Shown: positions 63,127 to 64,000 of the stretch, one piece after another
Position numbering within the stretch: the stretch's first letter is position 1
Layout: the number at the start of each line of letters is the position of its first letter
Notes under the pieces: generated by a model
Told to the model about the DNA's origin: nothing
The model's input: the letters and a program-made list of their open reading frames with translations, nothing else
Databases searched by the model: none
Position numbers and translations under genes: made by a program
Assembly (NCBI GenBank): GCA_964430505.1
Contig: CAYSGH010000011.1
Coordinates: forward strand, 14,643 to 78,642
Length of the DNA stretch: 64,000 nucleotides
Direction: 5' to 3'
From: UBA6176 sp032119375
GTDB lineage: Bacteria > Verrucomicrobiota > Verrucomicrobiia > Limisphaerales > UBA9464

Positions 63127-63951
63127 TTAGGGGGACAAAGGCCTTCGGGGGGTGGCGACGGCGGGCTTGGGCGAGTTGTTTCGGTCGGCCTTGCCGGAGG
63201 CCCAGACGATGCCGCGCGTGACCATTTCGAGGAAGGCGGGGTCGGAGAAGGTGGCGTCCGAGTGTCCGAAGGTGGTGCCGAAGACGCGGGCGCCATGGAA
63301 GTCGTTGGCCCATGCGACGGCATGGGTAGAGCCGTCGCGCTCGCTGCGGGCGGTGGCGAGGGCGGTGGCCTTGGGCCAGAGCTTCTCGACGATGTAGAGC
63401 TCGTCCATCGCCGTGGTCCAAGGGGCCTGGAAGCCCTGCATCGCGGGGTGGGTGGGGACGACGACGGTGACGGGGTAGCGGCTTTGATGATCGTGGTGGC
63501 GGCTGGTGACGCCCAGGAACTCGCGCCAGTCGTCGATGGCCGCGGCCCGGTACGTGTGCATCGCGCAATGCACCACGACGGCGGGCGTGCCGCCACGATG
63601 CCCGGCCACGACGCGCCGGATGTACGCCGGGTCGTCCGTGTCTGCGAAGCACTCGTTGTGCACGACGACGTCGTAGGGCTTGGACCAGCCGGGGTTGTCG
63701 TACAGCGGGATTTGCCCGCGGGTGCCGTTGCCGCCCTCGTGGACGACGGTGAAGCGGACGTCGGCACGCCGGGCGGCCCAGTTGGTGAGCTGGCCGGACT
63801 GGAAGGGGTAGTTGTGGCAGCAACCACCGGTCACGAGCAGCAACTGCAAGGGGCGACCGGAATACAGCTTCGGGACGGGCGACTCGGCGCGGACGCTTGC
63901 GTGGAGCAGGACGCCGAGGCCGGCGACGAGGGCCATGGACATGCGGGACAT
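63127..63951 (-). CDS. Secreted ThuA-domain protein
   Basis: The protein has 274 residues from the ATG at 63951, giving a signal peptide (MSRMSMALVAGLGVLLHASV); an ATG at 63981 near the window edge is possible. The ThuA-like glutamine-amidotransferase fold is recognised from 'LQLLLVTGGCCHNYPFQSGQ', 'YDVVVHNECFADTDDPAYIR', 'HCAMHTYRA' and 'AWANDFHGARVFGTTFGHSD'. The family, named for a trehalose-utilisation protein, is very common in Verrucomicrobiota and Planctomycetota and its reaction is not settled. It heads the run ThuA - intradiol dioxygenase - small conserved gene. Confidence 0.9.
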   Translation of the reverse strand: MSRMSMALVAGLGVLLHASVRAESPVPKLYSGRPLQLLLVTGGCCHNYPFQSGQLTNWAARRADVRFTVVHEGGNGTRGQIPLYDNPGWSKPYDVVVHNECFADTDDPAYIRRVVAGHRGGTPAVVVHCAMHTYRAAAIDDWREFLGVTSRHHDHQSRYPVTVVVPTHPAMQGFQAPWTTAMDELYIVEKLWPKATALATARSERDGSTHAVAWANDFHGARVFGTTFGHSDATFSDPAFLEMVTRGIVWASGKADRNNSPKPAVATPRRPLSP

Positions 63952-64000
63952 GGCGACAGGCAACCAGACGGTCCGGGGCAAGGCCAGCCGGGAATCCTGC

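Overview
The window is GC-rich bacterial chromosome, most likely from the Verrucomicrobiota, probably the Pedosphaera/Limisphaerales side (Planctomycetota is the main alternative). This is inferred from family content: DUF1501 and DUF1549/DUF1553 proteins, a DUF1080 hydrolase, ThuA, many secreted proteins, and two giant exoproteins that end in the Trp/FYR-type C-terminal module common in that group, one of them after an Asp-rich 'DxDGDGxxNxxE' stretch. No 16S rRNA or other decisive marker is present. Long open frames antisense to real genes are a by-product of the high GC content and are not annotated.

Layout. 1-9114: mostly minus-strand genes for secreted catabolism (DUF1501, DUF1549/1553, GYF-domain membrane protein, DUF1080), plus a plus-strand secreted lactonase-fold protein, a TPM-domain protein, a divergent ClpX-like ATPase and a membrane protein. 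9224-18565: a housekeeping block with a DUF6580 membrane protein overlapping ung, rnpB (RNase P RNA, minus strand), then the plus-strand run nusA-infB-rbfA-nrnA-like-truB-ribF. 18582-28346: a minus-strand run with a paired M16 peptidase, an FG-GAP protein, an RmlC-like epimerase, a methyltransferase, a TIM-barrel isomerase, an esterase and DUF3445. 28626-39270: a secreted unknown with a clear terminator, a metallo-beta-lactamase-fold hydrolase, a class A-like serine hydrolase, a phytase-like/5'-nucleotidase fusion, an LpxH-like phosphoesterase and a GT4 glycosyltransferase. 39457-44398: a probable lipid locus with an Mpo1-like membrane protein, a class III aminotransferase divergent from phosphatidylserine decarboxylase with overlapping start codons, and a membrane-anchored alpha/beta hydrolase. 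44656-52494: a 2612-residue secreted protein with a metzincin zinc site and many ELWxxDGT repeats. 52745-58090: an SDR, homoserine dehydrogenase, an NtrC-type regulator and Nnr. 58340-59373: tRNA-Gln, tRNA-Leu and a zinc-ribbon coiled-coil protein. 59641-61945: two 119-bp palindromic repeats flanking two unknown genes. 61918-63951: a small conserved gene whose end lies in the second repeat, an intradiol dioxygenase and a ThuA protein.

The strongest leads are the lipid locus with its overlapping divergent starts, the paired palindromic repeats and their two-gene cargo, the giant metzincin/ELWxxDGT protein, and the ClpX-like ATPase that lacks both the zinc finger and the ClpP-docking loop. No CRISPR array, prophage or recognisable transposase gene was seen.
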